Assembly: GCF_900176355.1 (NCBI RefSeq)
Contig: NZ_FWXI01000032.1
Location: forward strand, 1-37,112
Source: Sporomusa malonica
Lineage (GTDB): Bacteria; Bacillota; Negativicutes; Sporomusales; Sporomusaceae
Direction: 5' to 3'
DNA length: 37,112 nucleotides
The first letter of the stretch is position 1; the number at the start of each line of letters is the position of its first letter. A model generated the notes under the pieces. That model was not told the DNA's origin. It did no database searches and saw nothing but the letters and a program-made list of their open reading frames with translations. Shown here piece by piece: positions 8,235 through 16,600 of this stretch. A program made the translations under genes and the position numbers.

Positions 8235-10722
8235 ACAACATAGCACCAATAACCACTGCTCGGGCCAGCTGTTAGCACACAATACTAAATCGGAGAATAT
8301 AACTGTTCCTGAATTTAGGGACGCATTTGTTGCTAAATTTGGGGCTGTGCATGGAAAAACGCTTGGTGAGGCGACTGACCGGGAGAAGTTTCACGTATTA
8401 GCCACATTAACCAGGGAGATTGTCAGTCAAAATCTAATTAAAACCCACCAGCAGCGAGCCACGGATGATCCGAAACAAGTCTATTACCTCTCCATTGAAT
8501 TTCTTCTTGGGCGGCTGTTAGAGAACAACCTGGTCAATCTAGGCATCAGAGATATCTGTGCCGAAGCGTTATCGCAGCTGGGTATTGAACTAGGGGTATT
8601 GCTGGGCGTAGAAGAAGACGCCGGGTTAGGCAACGGCGGCTTGGGGCGTTTGGCAGCCTGTTATCTTGATTCAATGGCTGCCATGGGACTTGCCGGCCAT
8701 GGCTGTGGCCTCAGGTACAGGTATGGCTTGTTTGAGCAAAAGATCATGGGTGGCTATCAGCACGAATATCCTGACAACTGGTTGAAAGACCGTGCTTATG
8801 TATGGGAGTACCGCCGTCCGGACGAGAAGCTGCCCATACGGTTTGGCGGCACAGTCCGCGTGCAGACTAACGGTAAAACCCGGTTTATCCACGAAAACTA
8901 TGAGCGCATCATTGCCGTGCCATATGATGTGCCTATCGTCGGATACAAGAATGAAATTGTGAATACCCTACGCCTCTGGAGTGCTGAGGTTGATGTTTCG
9001 AGACACATATGCAGCGCCCCGGGCGCTGACTGCAACAATGTCATTGGTTACAAACACGGTATCGAATCACTGACTGACCTGTTGTACCCGGATGACTCTC
9101 AGTATGAAGGCAAGCTGCTGCGGCTTAAGCAGCAGTATTTCCTGGTGTCTGCCAGTCTCCAGAGTATTGTTCGCAGCTTTCTCCTGCACCATGGCAACGT
9201 AAGCGAGCTGCCAGACAAGATTGCCATTCATATTAATGATACCCATCCGGCGCTGGCAGTGCCGGAACTTATGCGGATTTTGATTGACGACTGCGATCTG
9301 GGCTGGGAGGAAGCCTGGGATATTACGGTTCGCACCATGTCCTACACCAACCATACTATCCTGCCTGAAGCCCTGGAGAAGTGGCCTATCGACATGATCA
9401 AGCGCCTGCTGCCGCGCATCCATATGATTATTTGCGAGATTAACGAGCGTACCTGCCGCGAACTCTGGGAGAGATACCCGGGGGACTGGAATCGCATCCG
9501 CAGTATGGCCGTGATTTCAGATGGTCAGGTGCATATGGCTCATCTGGCGATTGCAGGCAGCCACTCAGTCAATGGTGTAGCCGAAATCCATACCGAGATT
9601 CTCAAGAAATCAGTGATGAATAATTTTTATACTTACGCGCCTGGCAAGTTTACCAATGTTACTAATGGTATCACTCATCGCCGCTGGCTGTTAACAGCCA
9701 ATCCTCTGCTCGCTAACCTGATTAGCGACGCGATTGGCTCCAACTGGGTAGAATATCCCTGTGAATTAGCCCAATTGGCTCCCTTAGTGAAAGACAACAG
9801 CTTCCTTGAGGGGCTGGCAAATGTTAAGAGGTACAACAAACTAAAATTAGCCCAATATATTAAGGCTAACTACAATGTTATTGTTGATGTCAACTCTATC
9901 TTCGATTCGCATATCAAACGGATTCACGCATACAAACGTCAGTGCCTCAATGTTATGCATATTATGGATCTCTACAACCGCCTGCGTGATAACCCCAATC
10001 TTGATGTTCAGCCCCGAACCTTCATCTTTGGCGGCAAGGCAGCCCCTGGCTACTATAAGGCCAAAAAGACCATTAAACTCATCAACACCCTGGCCGACAA
10101 GATCAATAATGACAAATCAATTAATGATAGGCTGAAGGTTCTTTTCCTGGAAAACTATAATGTTTCTCAGGCTGAGCTCATTATCCCGGCGTCAGATGTC
10201 AGTGAGCAGATCTCGACTGCCAGCCGCGAAGCGTCAGGCACTGGTAACATGAAGTTCATGATGAATGGTGCGGTAACTATTGGCACATTGGATGGTGCTA
10301 ATATTGAAATACGCAATTTTGCGGGTGCCGACAACATCTTCATTTTTGGCCTGTCAGCTGAGGAAGTACTGGGCTATTATCGTTATGGCGGCTATAACCC
10401 ATGGGATGTATATCACAACGATTCCCGCGTCAGAACAGTTATCGAGCAATTAGTTAATGGCTTTTTCCCGGTAGGGCCAGACGAGTTCCGTACCCACTAT
10501 GACGCTTTCTTACACCATGGCGACGAGTACTTTCTGCTAAAAGACTTCGCATCCTATGTCGATGCCCAAAGCCATTTGGCTGATACCTACCAAGACCAGC
10601 GCCGCTGGCAGCAAATGTGCCTGATGAACATTGCCCATTCAGGCTGGTTTTCCAGTGACCGCACCTTCTCACAATATGCTGCTGACATCTGGGAAATGGA
10701 CCAACCCATCCCCCTCTGGTAG
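8224..10722 (+). CDS. glgP: Glycogen/alpha-glucan phosphorylase (GT35)
   Basis: An 832-residue phosphorylase that releases glucose-1-phosphate from alpha-1,4-glucan. Family hallmarks are YYLSIEFLLGR near residue 80, EEDAGLGNGGLGRLAACYLDS, NDTHPALAVPELMR, the phosphate/PLP region FGGKAAPGYYKAK, and the pyridoxal-phosphate site EASGTGNMKFMMNG whose Lys carries PLP. Full length is close to E. coli GlgP (815). AGGAGG six bases before the ATG lies inside the end of glgA, so synthesis and breakdown enzymes share a transcript. The first 30 residues (MLTKQHSTNNHCS and on) are an unusual polar extension. Confidence 0.96.
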   Translation: MLTKQHSTNNHCSGQLLAHNTKSENITVPEFRDAFVAKFGAVHGKTLGEATDREKFHVLATLTREIVSQNLIKTHQQRATDDPKQVYYLSIEFLLGRLLENNLVNLGIRDICAEALSQLGIELGVLLGVEEDAGLGNGGLGRLAACYLDSMAAMGLAGHGCGLRYRYGLFEQKIMGGYQHEYPDNWLKDRAYVWEYRRPDEKLPIRFGGTVRVQTNGKTRFIHENYERIIAVPYDVPIVGYKNEIVNTLRLWSAEVDVSRHICSAPGADCNNVIGYKHGIESLTDLLYPDDSQYEGKLLRLKQQYFLVSASLQSIVRSFLLHHGNVSELPDKIAIHINDTHPALAVPELMRILIDDCDLGWEEAWDITVRTMSYTNHTILPEALEKWPIDMIKRLLPRIHMIICEINERTCRELWERYPGDWNRIRSMAVISDGQVHMAHLAIAGSHSVNGVAEIHTEILKKSVMNNFYTYAPGKFTNVTNGITHRRWLLTANPLLANLISDAIGSNWVEYPCELAQLAPLVKDNSFLEGLANVKRYNKLKLAQYIKANYNVIVDVNSIFDSHIKRIHAYKRQCLNVMHIMDLYNRLRDNPNLDVQPRTFIFGGKAAPGYYKAKKTIKLINTLADKINNDKSINDRLKVLFLENYNVSQAELIIPASDVSEQISTASREASGTGNMKFMMNGAVTIGTLDGANIEIRNFAGADNIFIFGLSAEEVLGYYRYGGYNPWDVYHNDSRVRTVIEQLVNGFFPVGPDEFRTHYDAFLHHGDEYFLLKDFASYVDAQSHLADTYQDQRRWQQMCLMNIAHSGWFSSDRTFSQYAADIWEMDQPIPLW

Positions 10723-10759
10723 CAGTGTCAAGGGGCGACTTCCATGACGCTGCGCGCCT

Positions 10760-12304
10760 TTAATACGCGAATTTGTTAGTGGGATCGTCCCTTAGACATA
10801 CTTTAAACCGTACATAAATTACTGTACCCCAGTCGCCGCTTTTGATCTCGATCGTGGCTTGGTGGCGGGCGGCAATACTGTAACAGACAGCCAAGCCTAA
10901 CCCGGTACCGCTGTCTTTAGTAGTAAAAAATGGCGTCCCAACTTTATCCATAATCTCAGGATTAATGCCTGCCCCCTGATCTTCGACAGATAGCACAACC
11001 TCATCGCCTTCCTTATAGGTGCTGATTTTAAGAATACCACCAGCTTGCATAGCCTCTAAGCCATTCATGGTCAAGTTCAAAATTAGCTGGCGCACCTCTT
11101 TCTCATCGAAATAAAATTCAGGGATAGTATTAATCAGCGGCACTACTGCCTTGTCGTCCATAATGGCCTCGGCTTGAATGAACGGCAGCAGCGATTCAAT
11201 CACCCTCACTAAGCTCTGCAGTTTTTTATCTGTATTTTTATTTTTAGCTAAACTTAAAAATTCAGTGATAATGGTATTGGCGCGATCAAGTTCGTCCATC
11301 ATCAAATCAAGATTGCTCGAAGATAAGGTTGTTTTGCCACTTTTAGCGTACTGTAAAAATCCTCGCACAGTGGTCATAGGATTTCTAATTTCATGGGCAA
11401 TGCCTGCTGCCATTTCACCAATAAGGCTAAGCCGGTCAAATCGCGCCATTTCTTTGTCAATCAGCTTACGTTCTGTAATATCATTCAAGTATACCGAGAC
11501 GCTATTTTCTGCCGGGTAAGCACGTACTTCAAACCAGCGTTCATTGAGTGAACACATATTTTCAAAGCATACTGGTTTGTCATCACTGCAACTAACGATA
11601 ATATTCTCTATGAAGGCTGGATTGGTCCTGCATACCTCAAATAAAGTCTTCCCCAGCAGATACTGACGCGACTTCCCGAAGATATTCTCAGCTGTCCCAT
11701 TTATATAAGTAAATTTATAATCAGCATCCACTGTAAAAAAGCCGTCCTTAATACTTTCAAGTATGCTGCTGATGCGCCGGGTTCGCTCTGCCACTATGTT
11801 TTCTAGCAACACTTCATTACGGCACAATTCAATGGTCGTCATGGTAAGCTGCTCGTTAAGCTTGTCTAACTCCAAAACCTGTTGTTGGAGCAGCTTGCGC
11901 TGTTTGTCCATTTGCTGCTGACACTTATACAATCTGTGGAAAGAATCAACCTTAGCCCGCAGGACCTGCGGCTTAAAGGGCCTAAAGATATAGTCAACCG
12001 CACCTGAAGTATAGCCGTCCAGTAAACTTTCCTCTGTCTGGCTAATGGCACTGACAAAGATAATCGGGATATTTTGACATTTCTGCCAAGTGCGAATGCC
12101 TCTTGCAATTTCCAAGCCATTCACACCAGACATTTGTACATCTAGCAAGATCATGGCAAAATCTTGGTCTAATAGGTATTTTAACGCTTCTTCACCTGAT
12201 GTTACTCCCACCAGATTATATTCAGGGCTTTTCAACACGGCGGCTAGCGCTATAAGGTTTTCCGCCTGACCATCAATCATGAGAATATTTATTTTTTCTT
12301 CCAC
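10760..12304 (-). CDS. Receiver-PAS-histidine kinase hybrid
   Basis: A 514-residue soluble signalling protein. Order: receiver (about 1-125), a Gln/Leu-rich coiled linker (125-180), PAS (about 180-290, with ESIKDGFFTVDADYKFTYIN), HisKA with the H-box IAHEIRNPMTTVRGF, and HATPase_c with the N-box NLTMNGLEAM, VEDQGAGI and GTGLGLAVC. The kinase half looks complete. The receiver has D55 but lacks the usual second acidic residue (D11-G12) and has Arg108 where the conserved Lys is expected (IFRPF), so phosphorylation of it may be altered. There are no membrane segments. No cognate regulator adjoins it; Spo0A-type phosphorelay input is one possibility for such kinases, untested here. Confidence 0.9.
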   Translation of the reverse strand: MEEKINILMIDGQAENLIALAAVLKSPEYNLVGVTSGEEALKYLLDQDFAMILLDVQMSGVNGLEIARGIRTWQKCQNIPIIFVSAISQTEESLLDGYTSGAVDYIFRPFKPQVLRAKVDSFHRLYKCQQQMDKQRKLLQQQVLELDKLNEQLTMTTIELCRNEVLLENIVAERTRRISSILESIKDGFFTVDADYKFTYINGTAENIFGKSRQYLLGKTLFEVCRTNPAFIENIIVSCSDDKPVCFENMCSLNERWFEVRAYPAENSVSVYLNDITERKLIDKEMARFDRLSLIGEMAAGIAHEIRNPMTTVRGFLQYAKSGKTTLSSSNLDLMMDELDRANTIITEFLSLAKNKNTDKKLQSLVRVIESLLPFIQAEAIMDDKAVVPLINTIPEFYFDEKEVRQLILNLTMNGLEAMQAGGILKISTYKEGDEVVLSVEDQGAGINPEIMDKVGTPFFTTKDSGTGLGLAVCYSIAARHQATIEIKSGDWGTVIYVRFKVCLRDDPTNKFAY

Positions 12305-12527
12305 GTACTTGGTACCTCCTAGCCTGCCCGTCTTTATATGCAGCCTGCTGGCGTGTCAATAATACCAAAATACCATCTATTTTATGGCAAAACTTCATTA
12401 ATTGCAGAAACAAGTACACTTTCTATAAGAAAATTACTTTTCCTGCAAATTTTTCTTAAAAATTCAAATTTTTTACAAAAAGATCTTATGTGTTACATAA
12501 AAAATCTTCCTGAATTCCAGTAAATAC

Positions 12528-12556
12528 TTGCATCAATAGCTATCTGGGTGTATAAT
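12528..12556 (+). promoter_or_regulatory. Sigma-A promoter ahead of the Fur-box small gene
   Basis: TTGCAT at 12528-12533 and a perfect TATAAT at 12551-12556 are separated by exactly 17 bp. Transcription would begin about 12563, just before or within the Fur-like site, and the small ORF at 12617 lies about 55 bp downstream. Confidence 0.75.
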
Positions 12557-12566
12557 ACAATCAGTT

Positions 12567-12585
12567 AATGATAATCGTTATCATT
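12567..12585. promoter_or_regulatory. Fur box (iron-responsive operator)
   Basis: AATGATAATCGTTATCATT contains the inverted arms AATGATAA and TTATCATT around a three-base centre and agrees closely with the 19-bp Fur consensus GATAATGATAATCATTATC. It sits immediately downstream of the -10 element, a position where a bound Fur-family repressor blocks transcription. Other Fur-family members (Zur, PerR) have related sites, but this pattern fits Fur best. Confidence 0.75.
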
Positions 12586-12616
12586 CTAAAGGAATCATAA
12601 AGAGGGTGTTGTAGAT

Positions 12617-12766
12617 ATGAATATGGTAAGTAAGCCATTACATAAGATTTGCGTTGATAAATCAGATTATATTGCTGAACAGTCTGGCCGGAAATATACT
12701 GCGGATTTAACCAAGGATGTTTTCCGCAAAGAATATGAGCAGAAATTAAAAAAAGATGCTCAGTAA
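12617..12766 (+). CDS. Small 49-residue protein under a Fur box, function unknown
   Basis: ATG 12617 opens a 49-codon ORF ending at TAA 12764-12766. The product starts MNMVSKPLHKICVDKSDY and ends in a charged Lys/Glu-rich helix (KEYEQKLKKDAQ). It has one Cys and one His and no membrane segment or signal peptide. Support for a real gene: a near-consensus promoter, a Fur-like operator, a purine-rich ribosome site (AGAGGG, 10 bases upstream) and a strong terminator whose stem begins at the stop codon. It is monocistronic. The iron-responsive control suggests a role under iron limitation; I do not recognise the family. Confidence 0.7.
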   Translation: MNMVSKPLHKICVDKSDYIAEQSGRKYTADLTKDVFRKEYEQKLKKDAQ

Positions 12767-12819
12767 AATAACAACGACGGTTTTCTCATAATAGTTGCGG
12801 AAATCGTCGTTGTTATTTT
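12765..12819 (+). terminator. Intrinsic terminator of the small Fur-box gene
   Basis: A perfect 15-bp stem (AAAATAACAACGACG with CGTCGTTGTTATTTT) extends by four more pairs around a 17-base loop. It begins within the stop codon of the small ORF and ends in T-rich sequence. Confidence 0.85.
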
Positions 12820-12885
12820 ATCCGGTAGTGTATACGCTTGCTGCCCTAAGGAGAAGCTATTAAAAAAGCATCAAAAAGGGCTATT

Positions 12886-13371
12886 ATGACATTTTCAATG
12901 GAGCGAATAATCATTGGAGTTGCCTGGGTAATAACGGCGTTAGCCTTATGGCTTTGGATCCCGCGGGATAGATACAGCCTGAGGAAGGCACAAGTCGCTT
13001 TTTTCTTTATGCAAATGGTAACTTGGATTTTTGGTTTGCTTGTGGTCGAGTGGGGGCTGATTGAGTATCCCATTCACGAGTTTGAGCATGCCAACATGAC
13101 AAGCTTTACGTTTGAATTTTTCGTATACCCAGTTATCTGTACTTTCTACAATCTGTATTACCCAGAAACTCAGAGGTATTTCTATGAGTTTTGGTATACG
13201 GTCCTCTATTGTACTCCTATCACCCTTCTTGAAATAATTCTTGAAAAGTATACTGAGCTAATTGGTTATATTCACTGGGCCTGGTACTGGACATGGATTA
13301 CATTATTTTTGACTTTCCGTATATCCCGAGCCTATATTAAATGGTTTTACAGCAGCCATGATACCTCATAA
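12886..13371 (+). CDS. CBO0543-like integral membrane protein
   Basis: A 161-residue hydrophobic protein with about four to five membrane helices: residues 5-25 (IIIGVAWVITALALWLWIP), 37-57, 80-100, 105-125 and 130-150. Aromatic-rich motifs (EWGLIEYPIHEF, YPVICTFYNLYYP, WAWYWTWITLF) match a family of membrane proteins common in spore-forming Firmicutes (CBO0543 type), whose function is not known. ATG 12886 has AGGG five bases upstream. An ATT codon at 12859 lies five bases after a better TAAGGAG and would add MKKASKRAI in frame, so a rare ATT start is possible. Confidence 0.75.
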   Translation: MTFSMERIIIGVAWVITALALWLWIPRDRYSLRKAQVAFFFMQMVTWIFGLLVVEWGLIEYPIHEFEHANMTSFTFEFFVYPVICTFYNLYYPETQRYFYEFWYTVLYCTPITLLEIILEKYTELIGYIHWAWYWTWITLFLTFRISRAYIKWFYSSHDTS

Positions 13372-13395
13372 GGTCTGATAAAATTGCCGTTAAAT

Positions 13396-13426
13396 ATAAA
13401 ATGCCCCGGTCTTGTGACCGGAGCAT
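13396..13426 (-). terminator. Terminator of the soluble MCP-like gene
   Basis: On the minus strand an 11-bp stem (ATGCTCCGGTC with GACCGGGGCAT, one G-U) and a four-base loop is followed by TTTTATATTT. It lies 17 bp beyond the stop of the minus-strand gene. Confidence 0.85.
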
Positions 13427-13442
13427 TGGAGTAAGCGCTGTA

Positions 13443-14291
13443 TCAATCTGTTATTTGGAAAATGTTTCTAGATGATTCGGCGAGAGTAGAAGCCAATTCT
13501 GCCAGTGACTGGCTGGATTTTGCCATCTCGTGGATAGCATCAGTCTGTCCGCTTACGTGATCATCAATGTTATTAATTTTCCTGGTAAGTTCTGTAATAG
13601 ACTGTTGAATGGCACTTAGTGACGAGGATATTTGTGTTACTGACTCAGCGCTTGACACTGCCAGCTTGCGAACCTCGGCTGCCACCACAGCAAAGCCTCT
13701 TCCCATTTCACCTACTCTGGCAGCCTCAATGGCTGCGTTCAGACCCAACAGGTTGGTTTGACTGGCAACGTTTTTGATAAAGGTTACAATTTCATTAGTC
13801 TGATTGGCAGTAGCCAGGAGAGTTTTTCCTAATTGGTCAAGCTCATTGCTAGTATTGGCTAATTGGGATGAACGGCTGGCCAGTTCCTGCAGTCCTGCTG
13901 TGAGTTCTTCTGAAGAGGCAGCAAGTTCGCTTGTAGCATTATTAATATTCTCAATAACGGTAATGCTTTGGGTGGTTGTAACACAGCCAACAACCTTGCC
14001 ACCATCTTTGAAGGGCAAGGCACAGGCGATGTAGGGAACTCCATAAGATGATTTAGCTTTGGGAATGACTTTGACTACCTGTTTACCTGTCTCAAGGGCC
14101 TGTTTGCTGGCACCTGACAGTACTGGCTCACCAACCTTAGTTTTGAGGTCTAAATCATCTGCAGGCAGATAAAGTACATATTTGCCGTCACGGATGATGG
14201 TAACTCCGATATCAGCCGCAACGACATCGTTGAGGTATGGAGCTAAATCATAAAACATATCTAAAATTTGAGATCCAGTAAGCTGCCTCAC
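13443..14291 (-). CDS. Soluble methyl-accepting chemotaxis-type protein
   Basis: A 282-residue protein with no membrane helices. Residues 1-110 form a small sensor domain (IGVTIIRDGKYVLYLPADDL, then AYIACALPFKDGGKVVGCV-like strands), and residues 115-282 form a short MCP coiled coil. The tip QTNLLGLNAAIEAARVGEMG is conserved, with Gly replacing the usual Ala in LLALN. Comparable short cytoplasmic receptors of Firmicutes (Bacillus YfmS type) join receptor arrays and sense an internal signal. Its ligand is unknown. AGGAGGATGTTAAAGC precedes the ATG. Confidence 0.88.
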   Translation of the reverse strand: MRQLTGSQILDMFYDLAPYLNDVVAADIGVTIIRDGKYVLYLPADDLDLKTKVGEPVLSGASKQALETGKQVVKVIPKAKSSYGVPYIACALPFKDGGKVVGCVTTTQSITVIENINNATSELAASSEELTAGLQELASRSSQLANTSNELDQLGKTLLATANQTNEIVTFIKNVASQTNLLGLNAAIEAARVGEMGRGFAVVAAEVRKLAVSSAESVTQISSSLSAIQQSITELTRKINNIDDHVSGQTDAIHEMAKSSQSLAELASTLAESSRNIFQITD

Positions 14292-14390
14292 GCTTTAACA
14301 TCCTCCTAGCTGGACAATCGCCAGACTATTCTATATTTGCATGTTAAATGATTCGCCTTAATGACAAAAATACCTCTTTTTCGACAGTAA

Positions 14391-14426
14391 AGAAACCTTC
14401 CAGCTTTATTATACTGGAAGGTTTCT
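14391..14426 (-). terminator. Terminator after gluQ
   Basis: AGAAACCTTCCAG pairs with CTGGAAGGTTTCT in a 13-bp stem around a 10-base loop. On the minus strand it is followed by TTTA. It lies directly past the gluQ stop. Confidence 0.85.
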
Positions 14427-14427
14427 T

Positions 14428-15369
14428 TTAGCGGATATCGTCGCTGTTGATGACTACAGAGTCAGCTGGCAATTTGGTAATGCAAAAGCTGGTGATTAGC
14501 TCAGTGGCTTTAACCGGCTGAGGAGCGTCGATTAATTTGGCTTTATAGGCCAGATAGCCAATGATGGCTTCTGGTGCAACGCCCTTTGACCGCAATGCAG
14601 TAATGGATAACGCGTGTTGACGCTTGGATAACCGGTGGCCATCAGGGTCAATTAAAAGCGGTACATGAGTAAAAACAGGGGCTTTGAGCCCCAGCAACTG
14701 GTAGATGAGCAGTTGGCGCGGTGTTGAACTTAGCAAGTCGTTGCCTCTCAAGACATGAGTAATTTCCATGGCAGCATCGTCCACCACAACGGCCAATTGA
14801 TAGGCATGAACACCGTCAGAGCGCCGGACAACAAAATCGCCAACCTCCTGGCTAATGTCCTGCCTGACAAACCCTGCATGTAAATCGGTAAACGAGCTTT
14901 GGCCAGGGGGAACGGCTAATCGAAGTGCCGGTCGCCTGGTAGCTTGACAGGCCGTATCAAGCTTAGGCTGGCGGCAGGTTCCAGAATATATGCGGTGATT
15001 TTCATCGGCATGAGGCGCTGATGCTGCCAGTTCAGCCCGCGTGCAGGTGCAGGGATAGATTAGCCCAGTTGCCTGCACGCGTTCAAGTGCCTGCTGGTAA
15101 AGTTCGCGCCGCTTATCCTGGCTATAGGGAGCATATGGGCCGCCGACATCTGGTCCTTCATCCCAGTCAAGTCCCAGCCATTTCATATCAGCCATCAGCT
15201 TGTCAGCATATGCCTGACGCGACCTGTCAGGGTCAAGATCTTCCATTCTCAGCACCATAATACCCCCGGCTGACCGCACCTGCAGCCAAGCTAACAGCGC
15301 TGTCCAAACATTCCCCAAATGAATCTCACCAGTTGGACTAGGCGCAAACCGCCCACGCATTATTCGCAT
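14428..15369 (-). CDS. gluQ: Glutamyl-Q tRNA(Asp) synthetase
   Basis: A 313-residue truncated glutamyl-tRNA synthetase paralogue that puts glutamate on the queuosine base of tRNA-Asp rather than on tRNA-Glu. It has the class I catalytic core: GRFAPSPTGEIHLGN (HIGH region), the acceptor-stem region with RMEDLDPDR, and LSKRQ (KMSK equivalent). It lacks the C-terminal anticodon-binding domain of GltX. The zinc ligands of the family are visible as CTC (near residue 108) and the later YSGTC. ATG 15369 overlaps the upstream transporter stop by ten bases; a second ATG three codons in (MRGRFAPSP) is an alternative. TAAGGAGG lies 13 bases before the first. Confidence 0.92.
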   Translation of the reverse strand: MRIMRGRFAPSPTGEIHLGNVWTALLAWLQVRSAGGIMVLRMEDLDPDRSRQAYADKLMADMKWLGLDWDEGPDVGGPYAPYSQDKRRELYQQALERVQATGLIYPCTCTRAELAASAPHADENHRIYSGTCRQPKLDTACQATRRPALRLAVPPGQSSFTDLHAGFVRQDISQEVGDFVVRRSDGVHAYQLAVVVDDAAMEITHVLRGNDLLSSTPRQLLIYQLLGLKAPVFTHVPLLIDPDGHRLSKRQHALSITALRSKGVAPEAIIGYLAYKAKLIDAPQPVKATELITSFCITKLPADSVVINSDDIR

Positions 15370-16301
15370 AACTGAACAGGTTCCTCCTTAGTCTTGACAG
15401 GGTCTTTAGCAGCAGGTGCAAGTGTAGTTAAGCCCACGCCGGTAACCACAAGCACCATGCCTGCCAGATGCATAAGTGTAATTGTCTCGCCATATACTGC
15501 CCAAGCAATCAGCATGGCATTCACCGGCATAAGATTGATATAGGCACTGGCCTTGCTGGCGCCGATGCGTTTAATGCCAACGTTAAATAAAATAAATGCC
15601 AATACTGTCGCAAACACTGCCAGGTATACTAATTCAGCCATAACCTGGCCTGATAGTCGAGGCAGCGTGTGCCATGCCCCTTCGCCAAGCGAAATGAAGA
15701 TTAAAAATATGGAGCCGATCAGGGTTGATACTGTTGTTGCCAATGACGCATTAACCTTTTTCATTACAATTTTACCAAGTGAAGTGTATGTTGTCCAACT
15801 GGCGACAGCTCCAAACAACAGAGTTTCACCATAATTTAACGATATGCCAGCGAGCGCCGCAAGGTTGCCTTTAGTGATTACAGTCAATACGCCTGCCAGT
15901 GATAGCGCAATGCCCAATCCTAGACGGGTACTCCACTTTTCACCAAGAAACAGTACCGCCACAATGGCTGTTGTCACGGGATTGATAACAACAACCAGTG
16001 CTGCAGTAATGGCTGAGGTATATTGCAAACCAACAGCAAAGAAATAGTTGTAGGCCAGTACTCCACTCAGACCTAGTCCGGTCAAACCAAGCCAGTTTTC
16101 TTTTATTACTTTAAAGTCCCATTCCCGCCGGACGGCCAGCCAGCCACCTAAGATCAGCCCTGCCAAAAGAAAGCGTACAGCCGAAGCCGTAAGCGGCGGG
16201 AGTTCTGACAGGACATGCTTGGTGCTGCCAAACGCACCACCCCAGAACAGTGGAACTACGAGCAGGATAAAATAGATACTCGAGTCTTTGGTTAGTTTCA
16301 T
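15360..16301 (-). CDS. EamA-family drug/metabolite transporter
   Basis: A 313-residue protein with ten predicted membrane helices in two EamA repeats (about 1-140 and 150-295). Landmarks are VPLFWGGAFGSTKHVL in helix 1, the LRFLLAGLILGG-like helix 2, PVTTAIVAVLFLGEKWS at the end of the first repeat and a matching NLMPVNAMLIAWAVYGE in the second. DMT/EamA carriers export or import small metabolites; the substrate cannot be assigned. The start ATG shares one base with the stop of the small cupin gene (TAATG), and its end overlaps gluQ, so three genes form a tightly coupled operon. Confidence 0.9.
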   Translation of the reverse strand: MKLTKDSSIYFILLVVPLFWGGAFGSTKHVLSELPPLTASAVRFLLAGLILGGWLAVRREWDFKVIKENWLGLTGLGLSGVLAYNYFFAVGLQYTSAITAALVVVINPVTTAIVAVLFLGEKWSTRLGLGIALSLAGVLTVITKGNLAALAGISLNYGETLLFGAVASWTTYTSLGKIVMKKVNASLATTVSTLIGSIFLIFISLGEGAWHTLPRLSGQVMAELVYLAVFATVLAFILFNVGIKRIGASKASAYINLMPVNAMLIAWAVYGETITLMHLAGMVLVVTGVGLTTLAPAAKDPVKTKEEPVQLCE

Positions 16302-16468
16302 TAGTCGAGATAATCCTCTCTGACTGGCACAAATACCTCAATGGCTTCTACCTGTTTGAGTACTTTCACACTATGCTCCACACTGCCTGGAATTGCCCAG
16401 CTGTCTCCTGCCGCCAGCTGGTAATCCTGATCGCCAATAGTCATAATATCCTTATCTCTGGTTATCAT
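16301..16468 (-). CDS. 55-residue half-cupin protein
   Basis: A strong AAGGAGG precedes ATG 16468 and opens a 55-codon ORF ending at 16301, where the stop shares a base with the transporter ATG. The product contains the second cupin motif GDSWAIPGSVEHSV (pattern G-x5-P-G-x3-H) followed by a typical last strand pair (VEAIEVFVPVRED). The first cupin motif (H-x-H...E) is missing, and only about 75 bp separate the start from an upstream terminator, so there is no room for it. It is either a truncated remnant kept for translational coupling or a working mini-cupin that pairs as a dimer. Confidence 0.72.
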   Translation of the reverse strand: MITRDKDIMTIGDQDYQLAAGDSWAIPGSVEHSVKVLKQVEAIEVFVPVREDYLD

Positions 16469-16545
16469 AGGCTTGTTCCTCCTTGATTACACGTATAGTT
16501 TATTTAGATTACTTCGCTTGGTAACAAATATATTCCTGTCTCGTG

Positions 16546-16581
16546 AAAAAAGTCTCCCGCCCGCAGGCAGGAGACTTTTTT
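16546..16581. terminator. Bidirectional terminator between uracil permease and cupin operon
   Basis: AAAAAAGTCTCCCGCC pairs with GGCAGGAGACTTTTTT (16 bp, one G-U) across the loop CGCA. It ends the minus-strand permease transcript and insulates the downstream operon. Confidence 0.93.
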
Positions 16582-16600
16582 CGCTTATCGTTACCAGCCG

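Noticed and set aside
12859..12886. ATT start for the CBO0543-like gene
   Set aside because: The ribosome site is better placed for it, but ATT starts are very rare, so ATG 12886 is kept and the option only noted.
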